Assembly (NCBI RefSeq): GCF_014641495.1
Contig: NZ_BMHV01000007.1
Span: 1 to 64,000, forward strand
Direction: 5' to 3'
Length of the DNA: 64,000 bases
DNA from: Terasakiella brassicae
GTDB taxonomy: Bacteria > Pseudomonadota > Alphaproteobacteria > Rhodospirillales > Terasakiellaceae
The notes beneath the pieces are model-generated. The model searched no databases. It was not told where the DNA came from and was given only the letters and a program-made list of their open reading frames with translations. Each line of letters begins with the position of its first letter. Position 1 is the stretch's first letter. A program made the position numbers and the translations under genes. Positions 17,101 to 25,490 of this stretch are shown in pieces.

Positions 17101-18954
17101 ATGGACATTGAACTTATCGAGATCCGGGATTTTTTAAAACAACATCATCCTTTTGATCTGTTGCCGAAAGAGGCGTTGGAAAAACTGCCGAAAAGCATTG
17201 AGGTCCGTTATGCCCGACGGGGAACGGTTTTGTTTGAACCGGGTGAAGAAAATAAGTTCTTGTGGGTTGTACGCACAGGCGCTGTGGAAACATTGGACCC
17301 GGAAGGTAACCTGCTTGCGCGTTTGTCCGAAGGGGAATGTTTTGGTGTACGTGCGATTTTGCGTGGTGGCATTGCGGTAAACCGTTGTGAAGCGATTGAG
17401 GACAGCCTGCTGTATTTGATGCCGGTAACGGAATTCGACCGTTTGCGTGAAGCTTATCCGCAATTTGCCTTCTTTTTCTCCCCGATGGGCGGTGATCGTT
17501 TGCGTTCTGCACGCGAATTGGCGGAAACAGGCGGTGAAAACGGCATGGGGTTAATGTCGGCAAAGGTGCGCGACATGTTGAAACGCCCCCCGGTGACGAC
17601 ATCTGCCGATGTTACCATTCAACAAGCTGCCCAGCAAATGTCCAAAGAAGGGGTATCCTGCCTTTTGGTCACGGATGGCGGGAAATTGATCGGGATCGTT
17701 ACCGACAAGGATTTACGCAACCGGGTGGTCGCCAAGGGCATTGCCTATGATCACCCCTTGTCTGAAATTATGACAACCGATCCGATTTTCATTCAGGCCG
17801 ATGATTATCTTTTTGATGCCTTGCTGACGATGTCTCGCAGTAATATTCGCCACTTGCCTATTATTGATAATGACGAGGTTGCAGGCGTTGTCACCACGAC
17901 AAATATTATTCAAAAACAAACGACCTCGATGGTTTATCTGGTGGGCGATATTTATAAACGCAACAGTATCGCCGGCTTGCGCGAGGTTGTGAAACAGGTC
18001 CCGGCAATGGTGATGAATTTGGTGGATACTGGGGCGAGTGCCCATAATATCGGCCATGTGGTCTCAACCGTTACCGATGCAATCGCCACACGTTTGTTGC
18101 AATTGGCAGAAGAAAAATTCGGTGAACCACCTGTCCCTTACTCGTGGATTGTTGTCGGTTCCGAAGCACGCCATGAACAGACCGCGTTGTCCGACCAGGA
18201 TAACGGACTGATCTTGCATGACAGCTACGACGAAGCCCGGCATGGGGAGTATTTCCGCAATCTTTCGAAATTTGTCAGTGATGGCTTGAATGATTGTGGG
18301 TACATCTATTGTCCGGGGGATGTGATGGCGACCAATGATAAATGGCGCCAACCTTTATCGCAGTGGAAAAAATATTTTGCCAAGTGGATCGATACACCGG
18401 AACCCGAAGCCCTGATGCTGTCCAGTGTCTTTTTCGATATGCGCAGTATTTACGGGGATGAAAGCCTCTATACGAATTTGCGTGAATTCGTTCTGAAAAA
18501 AGCCACCGGCAATCGTATTTTCCTGTCTTTCATGGCGGGCAACGCTTTGACACACCAACCGCCGCTTGGCTTTTTCAAGAATTTTGTGCTTATTCGCGGG
18601 GGGGAAAATGATCATACTTTCGATCTCAAACACAATGGGGTTGTGCCGATTATCGATCTTGCGCGGACCTATGCGTTGGATGCGGGATTGAGCGAGGTAA
18701 ATACCGAAGATCGTTTGAAAGCGGCTGTTGAAAAGAAAATTATCAGTCAAGCGGGCGCAAATGATTTGTTGGATGCGCTGGAATTCATTAGTATTACACG
18801 CTTGCGCCACCAAGCCAGACAAATCCGCAATTCGCAAAAAGCGGATAACTTTATGCCACCGGATGATATGTCGCATTTTGAGCGCAACCATCTAAAGGAT
18901 GCCTTCAATGTGGTGAAAACCATGCAGTCGGCTTTAGCTTCTGCCTATACCTAG
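17101..18954 (+). CDS. cNMP-binding/CBS/DUF294 nucleotidyltransferase-like protein
   Basis: A 617-residue cytosolic protein with four parts: a cyclic-nucleotide-binding fold (about 20-130), two CBS repeats (about 155-280), a DUF294 nucleotidyltransferase domain (about 310-450) with VVGSEARHEQTALSDQDNG holding the G-S and D-x-D motif of the polymerase-beta fold, and a DUF294 C-terminal domain. It resembles GlnD/GlnE-type protein modifiers, so it may nucleotidylate a partner, perhaps in acetate metabolism, in response to adenine nucleotides. It lies between the symporter and the exonuclease, as in many proteobacteria. The target is unknown. Confidence 0.93.
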   Translation: MDIELIEIRDFLKQHHPFDLLPKEALEKLPKSIEVRYARRGTVLFEPGEENKFLWVVRTGAVETLDPEGNLLARLSEGECFGVRAILRGGIAVNRCEAIEDSLLYLMPVTEFDRLREAYPQFAFFFSPMGGDRLRSARELAETGGENGMGLMSAKVRDMLKRPPVTTSADVTIQQAAQQMSKEGVSCLLVTDGGKLIGIVTDKDLRNRVVAKGIAYDHPLSEIMTTDPIFIQADDYLFDALLTMSRSNIRHLPIIDNDEVAGVVTTTNIIQKQTTSMVYLVGDIYKRNSIAGLREVVKQVPAMVMNLVDTGASAHNIGHVVSTVTDAIATRLLQLAEEKFGEPPVPYSWIVVGSEARHEQTALSDQDNGLILHDSYDEARHGEYFRNLSKFVSDGLNDCGYIYCPGDVMATNDKWRQPLSQWKKYFAKWIDTPEPEALMLSSVFFDMRSIYGDESLYTNLREFVLKKATGNRIFLSFMAGNALTHQPPLGFFKNFVLIRGGENDHTFDLKHNGVVPIIDLARTYALDAGLSEVNTEDRLKAAVEKKIISQAGANDLLDALEFISITRLRHQARQIRNSQKADNFMPPDDMSHFERNHLKDAFNVVKTMQSALASAYT

Positions 18955-19031
18955 AACATTTTAATTTAACGCAAATGCATCGTCGCAGGTTGACATAACC
19001 AGCTCGGGATTTGCTCTAAGAGACGACTGTT

Positions 19032-19730
19032 ATGTGGAAAAGAATATTCGGCCCGGACCTGCGTCGAGAATGGTATCTGCTCAAGATGCCGGAAGGGCCG
19101 ATGAAACAATTTTATCGAAAACCGATCCCCTGGCCGGAGACCGATTACCGGGAACTGGAATATCTGTGCATTGATCTGGAGCTAACCGGATTAAACCCGC
19201 TTACCGATGAAATCCTCAGCATCGGTTTTGCGCCTATTGTCGATCAAAATGTGATTTTATCTGAATCTGCGCATTATTTGGTGCGTCCGTCAGGGGATTT
19301 ACCGGAAAACTCGGTTGTTGTGCATGGTCTGACGGATGACCGTCTCGCCGAGGCGGAGCCACTGGAAAATGTTTTACCACATGTTTTGATGGCCTTGTCC
19401 GGGCGGGTTCTGCTGGCCCATCACGCACCGATTGAACTGGGGTTTCTGAATGTTGCCTGTGAACGGCTTTATGGGTATCCGTTGTTGACACGGGCGGTCG
19501 ATACGCTTGAGCTTGAAAAACGCAATCGTTTACAACGCAATCAGCCGATTGATGGCGGTGTCCTCAGGCTGGCGAAGGCGCGCGAAACGTATAATTTGCC
19601 ACGTTACAGGGCGCATAACGCTTTGGTGGACGCGGTTGCCTCCGGTGAATTGTTCCTTGCTCAAGCTGCCCATAAGGCGGCGAAGGGTGAAAAATTGATG
19701 CTGCGTGAACTTATGTTCAAAAATCGTTAA
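19032..19730 (+). CDS. DnaQ-like 3'-5' exonuclease
   Basis: A 232-residue DEDDh exonuclease. Exo I is CIDLELTGLNPLTDEILSIG (Asp and Glu bind metal), Exo II LLAHHAPIELGFLN, and Exo III the HNALVDAVAS segment with the active-site His and last Asp. It has no polymerase or UvrC fusion. It follows the DUF294 gene by about 75 bases, matching the known association of this exonuclease with the symporter/DUF294 cluster. Its substrate is unknown; a role in small RNA or nucleotide turnover is as likely as repair. Confidence 0.9.
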   Translation: MWKRIFGPDLRREWYLLKMPEGPMKQFYRKPIPWPETDYRELEYLCIDLELTGLNPLTDEILSIGFAPIVDQNVILSESAHYLVRPSGDLPENSVVVHGLTDDRLAEAEPLENVLPHVLMALSGRVLLAHHAPIELGFLNVACERLYGYPLLTRAVDTLELEKRNRLQRNQPIDGGVLRLAKARETYNLPRYRAHNALVDAVASGELFLAQAAHKAAKGEKLMLRELMFKNR

Positions 19731-19827
19731 AAAAGTGGCGGATTTGATAGGAAAAGCTTGAGTTTTTTCTACTTTCTGCGCATTTTCTCAGACCTAGTTT
19801 TTTAAGAACGAGAAAAGATTTTTTCCT

Positions 19828-20343
19828 ATGTGGGATATTATTATTGCGCTTTGTTTGGTTGCGGTTGTTTGTGGGCCTGTTTGGGCGATTTCGCGTTATT
19901 TACGTGTTGATCTGCCCAAGTTTGTTTTACCGATGCTGGCCGGGATTTCCTTACTCACTTTCAATGCGTATATGCGCTACACATGGGGGGATCGCACGGC
20001 GGCGGCCTTTCCGCCCGAAGTCGTTGTGTTAAAAGAATATCGTTTCTCTTCCATCTTTGAACCGTGGACCTATCTGGTGCCGCGCGTTTCACATTTTATT
20101 GCGGCTGATACCACGCAAACACGCACCAACGAAGAACATCCTGAAATCATCATGGGGGCAACCGTTATGATGCAGGAACATCAGGAAACATTGAATATGA
20201 CGGTGCTGGTGAATTGCGAGAAAGATATTGTTGCGGTATTGCCGACCAAGCAAATTGCACAAGGCCAAAATCCGCTGGAACTGGCCCAATGGTCCGGGAA
20301 GAACGAGTTCCCTTATATCGCGGATTTTTATTGCAAGAAATAA
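19828..20343 (+). CDS. Conserved membrane-anchored protein of unknown function
   Basis: 171 residues, with two hydrophobic helices near the N-terminus (about 4-20 and 31-47) followed by a soluble domain of about 115 residues. It ends with DFYCKK and has another Cys in LVNCEKDIV, so a disulfide is possible if that part is periplasmic. I do not recognise a family. It is the last gene on this strand after the exonuclease, about 100 bases away, and may be cotranscribed with it. Confidence 0.72.
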   Translation: MWDIIIALCLVAVVCGPVWAISRYLRVDLPKFVLPMLAGISLLTFNAYMRYTWGDRTAAAFPPEVVVLKEYRFSSIFEPWTYLVPRVSHFIAADTTQTRTNEEHPEIIMGATVMMQEHQETLNMTVLVNCEKDIVAVLPTKQIAQGQNPLELAQWSGKNEFPYIADFYCKK

Positions 20344-20356
20344 TTGTTCTTAAGGA

Positions 20357-20767
20357 TTATAAAGTGCCTTGCTTGATATAATCGCGGATTTTCAAGTCTT
20401 TTTCGACCATATGCTTGACGATCAGGGCACGCAGAAAGTTGACGGAAGGCGAAATTTCGTCCCCGCCTTTGCCGTCTTGCAAATCCTTGAGGATCAAATC
20501 AGCATCTTGGCGCAGAATTTCGTGATGTTCTTTGTGGGCGCTATATTCCGGGAAGCCGATATTTTTCATAATCTGTTCTTCATAAGCAAAATGTTTAAGT
20601 GTTTCACTTATGATGTATGTGTACTGTTCAACGAGAACAGTTTGCGATGAACCTGTTTCCATCACATCAATAAACTCGTTGAACAACTGGAAAAGCGCAG
20701 CGTGTTGTTCATCGAGGCTGAGAATCTCGGTACTGAGTTTCTCATTCCAGTCGATCTTCTTGGGCAC
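20357..20767 (-). CDS. Bacteriohemerythrin
   Basis: A 136-residue single-domain oxygen-binding protein with a non-haem di-iron site. All ligands are visible: His22 (DEQH), His59 and Glu63 (LKHFAYEE), His78 and His82 (HKEHH), His119 and Asp124 (HMVEKD). It may store or deliver oxygen or buffer it in a microaerophile. The start is GTG at 20767, preceded by AGGAAG on the minus strand. It stands alone, converging with the membrane protein gene. Hemerythrins are especially numerous in Magnetospirillum and its relatives. Confidence 0.94.
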   Translation of the reverse strand: MPKKIDWNEKLSTEILSLDEQHAALFQLFNEFIDVMETGSSQTVLVEQYTYIISETLKHFAYEEQIMKNIGFPEYSAHKEHHEILRQDADLILKDLQDGKGGDEISPSVNFLRALIVKHMVEKDLKIRDYIKQGTL

Positions 20768-20836
20768 GAGTAGGTCTTCCTAAAATTTTGGCGCATACTG
20801 CCTGCATTTTAGAATCATTTCAAGTACAAAACGGGT

Positions 20837-21841
20837 TTATTCAATCAACCGGGCGGCTTGGCGAATGACATCGCCGTTGGCTTGGGGGTGGAACATATGT
20901 TCACTCAGGTAACGCCGCCATGCTTTGGCCCCGCGTTCCCCTTGGAACAGGCCAAACAGATGCTTCGCCATATGCCGGACATAAACGTCATTGGCAACTT
21001 TGTCATCGACATAAGGCAGAAAGGCAGTAAGCGCCTCTTCACGGGTGATCACAGGGCGTGTGTCGCCGTAAATCAACTGGTCGGCATTTGCCATGATATA
21101 GGGCGTTTCATAAGCCGCGCGCCCGATCATCACGCCATCAACTTTGTCCAGATGGCTGGCGGCTTCTTCAACCGTTTGAATGCCACCGTTGAGGATAATC
21201 TCAAGATGTGGGAAATCTTTTTTGACCATATGCACGATATCGTGACGCAGGGGCGGGATCTCCCGGTTTTGTTTGGGGCTTAAGCCTTTCAGCCATGCCT
21301 TGCGCGCATGAATGATAAAGGTTTCGCACCCGGTTTGCGCCACCCGCTCAATAAAGGTACAGAGCAATTCATAACTATCCAGATCATCAATGCCAATGCG
21401 GTGCTTGATGGTGACGGGGATATCACTGGCATCCTGCATCGCCTTGATGCAATCAGCCACCAAATCAGGTTCTGCCATCAAACAGGCACCAAATCGCCCG
21501 GCACTGACCCGATCACTGGGGCAGCCAACGTTCAAATTAAACTCGTCATAACCCCATTCTTTTGCGATTTTACAACATTGCGCCAACTGCGCCGGATCAC
21601 TACCGCCCAGTTGCAAGGCAATGGGATGCTCAATATCGCTGTAATCCAAAAACCGCCCGGGTCCGTCCTTGCTGAAAATAATCGCCGGAGCGACAACCAT
21701 TTCCGTATAAAGTAACGTTTGTTTGGTCAACCCCCGCATAAAGACCCGCTGATGACGATCCGTCCACTCCATCATCGGGGCAACGGATAGCCTGCGGTCT
21801 ACCTTCCCCTGTTTTCTGGGTGTATTGCTAGACTTTGGCAT
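20837..21841 (-). CDS. dusA: tRNA-dihydrouridine synthase A
   Basis: A flavoprotein that reduces U20/U20a in the tRNA D-loop with NADPH. Starting at ATG 21841 gives 334 residues, the normal DusA length; an upstream ATG at 21988 would add 49 residues without family support. Visible motifs: LSVAPMMEWTDRHQR (FMN site), NLNVGCPSDRV with the catalytic Cys, the KHRIGID and HARKAWLKGLSPKQNR segments typical of DusA, and LNGGIQ near the phosphate site. The AT-richer NA37/alarmone gene pair begins on the other side. Confidence 0.94.
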   Translation of the reverse strand: MPKSSNTPRKQGKVDRRLSVAPMMEWTDRHQRVFMRGLTKQTLLYTEMVVAPAIIFSKDGPGRFLDYSDIEHPIALQLGGSDPAQLAQCCKIAKEWGYDEFNLNVGCPSDRVSAGRFGACLMAEPDLVADCIKAMQDASDIPVTIKHRIGIDDLDSYELLCTFIERVAQTGCETFIIHARKAWLKGLSPKQNREIPPLRHDIVHMVKKDFPHLEIILNGGIQTVEEAASHLDKVDGVMIGRAAYETPYIMANADQLIYGDTRPVITREEALTAFLPYVDDKVANDVYVRHMAKHLFGLFQGERGAKAWRRYLSEHMFHPQANGDVIRQAARLIE

Positions 21842-22102
21842 TTGGTTGGACACGGTGCAGGCTTTCAACAATGGCAGAAAAGAGGATTTTTTCAGGGCAG
21901 TGGCTACAAAAAAGACGGGACGATTAGGCATTTTCCGCCCTGTGTTTAGTCTAAAACGTAGTGAATTTAAACCAATATATAAGAGCAAAACACGGAAATG
22001 TGGAAAACACTACTTGGTAGTAAATTTTTTGCCATCAAAGATTGATCTTGAGTTTTTTCAGTATATGTTGTTGCATGGTTGTGGCAACGACAGGGGAATA
22101 AG

Positions 22103-23200
22103 ATGATTTTTGAGAATTTGACCATTCGGCGTCTTATCATTCACGAGGTTTTTAAAAGAGATCATCAAAAAAATACTGTGCAACCAATATATGGGGATCA
22201 GCTTATTGCTTTGGGTGATGATGCTCTTGCTGCTTTACGTACAAGGGTTATTCATACGATGGGGCGCGCTTCAAAGAATGTTGAAATGGAGATTGGAAAT
22301 ACGGACCCTGGCGGTTTGTTTTCTTTATCCAAGGAATTAATGTCACTAGATGATAATGAATTCATTTTGAGGTCTCGAAATGCAGCAAATCAATTATCAT
22401 CAGCACAAACACGTCGTGATACTCCAGGCGGGATTTTGGTCGTATTCTCTGGTGTTGTGGATTATCCTGAAAAAAATGTAATTGGTTTCATTAAGGCCGA
22501 GCCACACAATGGTTTTACTCGTGTGAATCAGGATGACCATTTGTCTTTAGCATTTATTGAGGACTTGATTCTAACCCCTCAAGCTAAATTATATAAAATC
22601 GGTGTCTTTCTTGAAATGGATCCAGATCTTGCGACTAACGAAAATCCATCAAATGGCTATCGGGCATTTATCTATGACGAGAATATGTCTCCGAAAAACC
22701 CTGATAATGCAGCTCAATATTTTTATGAAGGTTTTCTAGGGTGTGCTTTTCCAGAGTCTAGTGCTCGATTGACCAGAGAGTTTCATCATTTAACTAAAAA
22801 TTTCATTTATGAATTAGACATACCGGAAGAAGAAAAAATCGGTTTGCATCAGTCGCTGTATTCCTATTTGAAATTAGATCAAGGACAGACAGTCCACGTT
22901 GGAACATATGCGAATACATATCTTCGCGATGATGCAATGAGAGACGCATACGAAGCATTCATGAGGCAGAAAGAGTTTCCTCAAAATGCGATTGCTAAAG
23001 ATTTGACTCAGGTAGAGCTGCATTTACAGCAAAGAAAGATAAGTTTTCGTAGAGGCGTTAAATTAACTGCACCAGCAGACCGGTTTGCAAATCTAATTGA
23101 GATTGAACAGATCGATGGAGTTCAGGGTGATGGGGGAGAGGGAGAGGTTCCTAATTGGACACGCATCACTGTTAAAGATATGATTGCATCACAAGAATGA
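22103..23200 (+). CDS. NA37/NdpA-type nucleoid-associated protein
   Basis: About 365 residues; the start at ATG 22103 has AGGGGA at good spacing. It matches the 37-kDa nucleoid-associated family (NdpA/YejK): an N-terminal IIHEVFKRDH segment, then GGILVVFSGVVDYPEKNVIG and FIKAE, a central LILTPQAKLYKIGVFLE and a C-terminal KLTAPADRF. YejK binds the nucleoid, but NA37 proteins in accessory regions are poorly understood and sometimes lie beside defence genes. The stop overlaps the start of the alarmone synthetase gene (ATGA), so the two are translationally coupled. Base composition is clearly lower in GC than dusA and glsA, suggesting transfer. Confidence 0.85.
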   Translation: MIFENLTIRRLIIHEVFKRDHQKNTVQPIYGDQLIALGDDALAALRTRVIHTMGRASKNVEMEIGNTDPGGLFSLSKELMSLDDNEFILRSRNAANQLSSAQTRRDTPGGILVVFSGVVDYPEKNVIGFIKAEPHNGFTRVNQDDHLSLAFIEDLILTPQAKLYKIGVFLEMDPDLATNENPSNGYRAFIYDENMSPKNPDNAAQYFYEGFLGCAFPESSARLTREFHHLTKNFIYELDIPEEEKIGLHQSLYSYLKLDQGQTVHVGTYANTYLRDDAMRDAYEAFMRQKEFPQNAIAKDLTQVELHLQQRKISFRRGVKLTAPADRFANLIEIEQIDGVQGDGGEGEVPNWTRITVKDMIASQE

Positions 23201-24177
23201 TGGAAATAGAGTTTATTAGGCGGTGGGATAGTGAGAAAACCGAGTACTCGAATTGGGGAGGTTTTGTTCAAAAGGAAATTGAGACAAAATTACAAGAGAA
23301 ATTCAATTTAGATACGGGCTACTTTTTAAAAGTGCCAAGTATGCCGCGGGTTAAAGAAACAAGTTCTTTAATTGAGAAAGCCTTTCATAGGGGCAAAGAC
23401 TATGAGAATCCCTATGATGATATCACCGATAAGGTTGGTGTTAGATTCGTTGTCTTATTGTCTACGGATATTCAAAAGATTAATCGGGTTGTTGAGGATT
23501 CAGAATATTGGCAATGGTCCCGTGATCGTGATTTTGAAAAAGAACGAGAAGACAAGCCGGAGCTATTTGATTATCAATCAGTCCATTATATCGTGACATC
23601 AACGCCAGAGGCAGCTCTTGCAAATGGCACTTTCAGTGCACATTTACCTTGTGAAGTTCAAATTCGAACATTAATGCAACATGCTTATAGCGAATTGACG
23701 CATGATGCCATTTATAAGCCTAAAACAGCTGCTACACCTATAGCTAAACGCTATTGCGCTAGGGCTATGGCTTTAATTGAGACTGCTGATGAATGCTTCT
23801 TGGGTGTCATGAAGCAGCTCGAGGTGGTCAATAAACCGATTGTTGACGCTATGAAAATGCTCGAACAAAAATATAAAGATATTGTTGGGTCAGAGCCTGA
23901 TTGTTCGAAATTCAACAGTTTTATCTTGGATGAATTTGTTGACAAAATTAATGATGCTCTCGATGGTCGTTTGGACGATTTTCTGAAAGAAAGGCCGTTC
24001 GTTATTGCAAATATTAAGAAACGTGCAGTAGATGACTTCATCTACAGGCAGCCCGTTGTATTATTTATCTATCTGCTGGCATATCTAGAGCCTAGGCAGA
24101 CAAAAATACGATGGCCGCTCACAGAAGCGGAAATACAGCCAATTCTTGATGATTTAGGAATTGCATCTGAGTTCTGA
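23197..24177 (+). CDS. RelA/SpoT-type alarmone synthetase, single-domain
   Basis: 326 residues with a (p)ppGpp-synthetase fold at about 40-175 and no HD hydrolase domain. The catalytic motifs appear intact: Arg51-x-Lys53...Ser57...Lys61 (ATP site), Ile76-x-Asp78-x-x-Gly81-x-Arg83, Tyr126-x-Ser128-x-His130, and Glu153-x-Gln155-x-Arg157-Thr. The C-terminal 140 residues form a helical domain I do not recognise. Known small alarmone synthetases are housekeeping stress enzymes or toxins (ToxSAS, CapRel, Tas1-type). Coupling to an NA37 gene suggests a two-part system, toxin-like or phage-responsive. Which nucleotide or RNA it modifies is unknown. Confidence 0.85.
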   Translation: MMEIEFIRRWDSEKTEYSNWGGFVQKEIETKLQEKFNLDTGYFLKVPSMPRVKETSSLIEKAFHRGKDYENPYDDITDKVGVRFVVLLSTDIQKINRVVEDSEYWQWSRDRDFEKEREDKPELFDYQSVHYIVTSTPEAALANGTFSAHLPCEVQIRTLMQHAYSELTHDAIYKPKTAATPIAKRYCARAMALIETADECFLGVMKQLEVVNKPIVDAMKMLEQKYKDIVGSEPDCSKFNSFILDEFVDKINDALDGRLDDFLKERPFVIANIKKRAVDDFIYRQPVVLFIYLLAYLEPRQTKIRWPLTEAEIQPILDDLGIASEF

Positions 24178-24332
24178 TTTTGGAAAATTAACAGCGGTTG
24201 CGTAAATGCAATCTAAGAGGTTATTTCTTTGTTCAGGTTGCAGTATTCGTCCTATCCATCATGGGTGCCCCCTCAAGCGATGATCCCGTTTCTTCAATAT
24301 CCAGTCATAGCGACTTCGCACGAAAAAAACAC

Positions 24333-25289
24333 TCAGGCCGGGCTGCCGAAAACGGACCAGTTGTAGTGGGTGGAGAGGTCTTCCAGGGCTTGGGTACCGA
24401 GCAGGGAGTTTCCACATGAATCAAGGCCCGGGGACCAGACGGCGATAGAGGCCTGATTGGGGACGATGGCAAGGATGCCGCCGCCGACACCGCTTTTACC
24501 GGGAATGCCGACACGATAGGCGAATTCGCCCGATCCATCGTAATGGCCGCAGGTCATCATTAAGGAATTGATCGAACGCACCCTTTGTTTGTCGATCATA
24601 TGATGTTTATCAGTACCACCACTGAGAAAACGCCCGGCGCGGGCCAGTTGTTCACAACTCATTTCAATGGCGCATTGGTGAAAGTACGTGCCCAATGTGC
24701 AATCACAATCGTTTTCAATATTCCCCATAGATTTCATAAAATGGGCGAGGGAGTAATTGCGGTGTCCGGTCTGATTTTCAGATTTTGCCACGGCCTCGTT
24801 AATATAGATATCGTCATCTGAGGCCGCCGCGCGTACAAACATCAGGATTTCCGCCAAGGCTTCTTTTGGGGTGCTGCCGCTCAGGATACTGTCGGTGGTG
24901 ACAATGGCCCCGGCGTTAATGAAGGGATTGCGCGGAATGCCCTGTTCGGTTTCCAGTTGAATGATGGAATTGAACGGATTGCCCGATGGTTCCTTGCGCA
25001 CACGTTGCCACAGTTTATCGCCCAAACGCCCCAAGGCAATGGCAAGGGTAAAGACTTTGGAGATGCTTTGAATGGAAAATTTGGTGGTGGAATTCCCCGT
25101 GCTGAATTGCCGTCCGTCATTAAAACAAATGCTGAGGGCAAATTGATCGGGGTCCACGCGGGCCAATTCGGGAATATAGTCGGCAACCGAGCCTTTTTGT
25201 GGCGTTTTTTGCAGGCGCGTACCCAGTTTGTCCAAAAAAAGCTGTAAATCCTGCGGGTGTTTGTCTGTAACGGACATGACGTGCGTCAC
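24333..25289 (-). CDS. glsA: Glutaminase
   Basis: Hydrolyses glutamine to glutamate and ammonia with a serine beta-lactamase-like fold. 318 residues. The catalytic Ser-x-x-Lys is in [23 protein letters not shown] and [17 protein letters not shown] are family signatures. It could start at the second Met, MSVTDKHP. It is transcribed alone between the AT-rich insert and the P-type ATPase. The role is glutamine catabolism or, in some bacteria, acid resistance. Confidence 0.95.
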   Translation of the reverse strand: MTHVMSVTDKHPQDLQLFLDKLGTRLQKTPQKGSVADYIPELARVDPDQFALSICFNDGRQFSTGNSTTKFSIQSISKVFTLAIALGRLGDKLWQRVRKEPSGNPFNSIIQLETEQGIPRNPFINAGAIVTTDSILSGSTPKEALAEILMFVRAAASDDDIYINEAVAKSENQTGHRNYSLAHFMKSMGNIENDCDCTLGTYFHQCAIEMSCEQLARAGRFLSGGTDKHHMIDKQRVRSINSLMMTCGHYDGSGEFAYRVGIPGKSGVGGGILAIVPNQASIAVWSPGLDSCGNSLLGTQALEDLSTHYNWSVFGSPA

Positions 25290-25490
25290 CTATCCTCTAT
25301 TCTGAATGTGAAGGCAAAAGGCATGGCATGTTCACGAAGGGATGTCCACTATATTTGACCTATTGGTACTACCTATTTGATGTCGGACCTTTTCCATTTA
25401 CTTTTTTCGATTACGATTTTATGCTGCATAGCAGCAACAGGAATGAAGAGATAATGCCTATTGATGAGGGCATATTGATCAGATGGGAAG

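Noticed and set aside
21842-21988. N-terminal extension of DusA
   Set aside because: The extra 49 residues have no family support, and the normal length is reached from 21841.
24198-24419. 73-residue plus-strand frame after the alarmone synthetase gene
   Set aside because: Mostly overlaps the 3' end of glsA antisense and has a Ser/Gly-rich random look.
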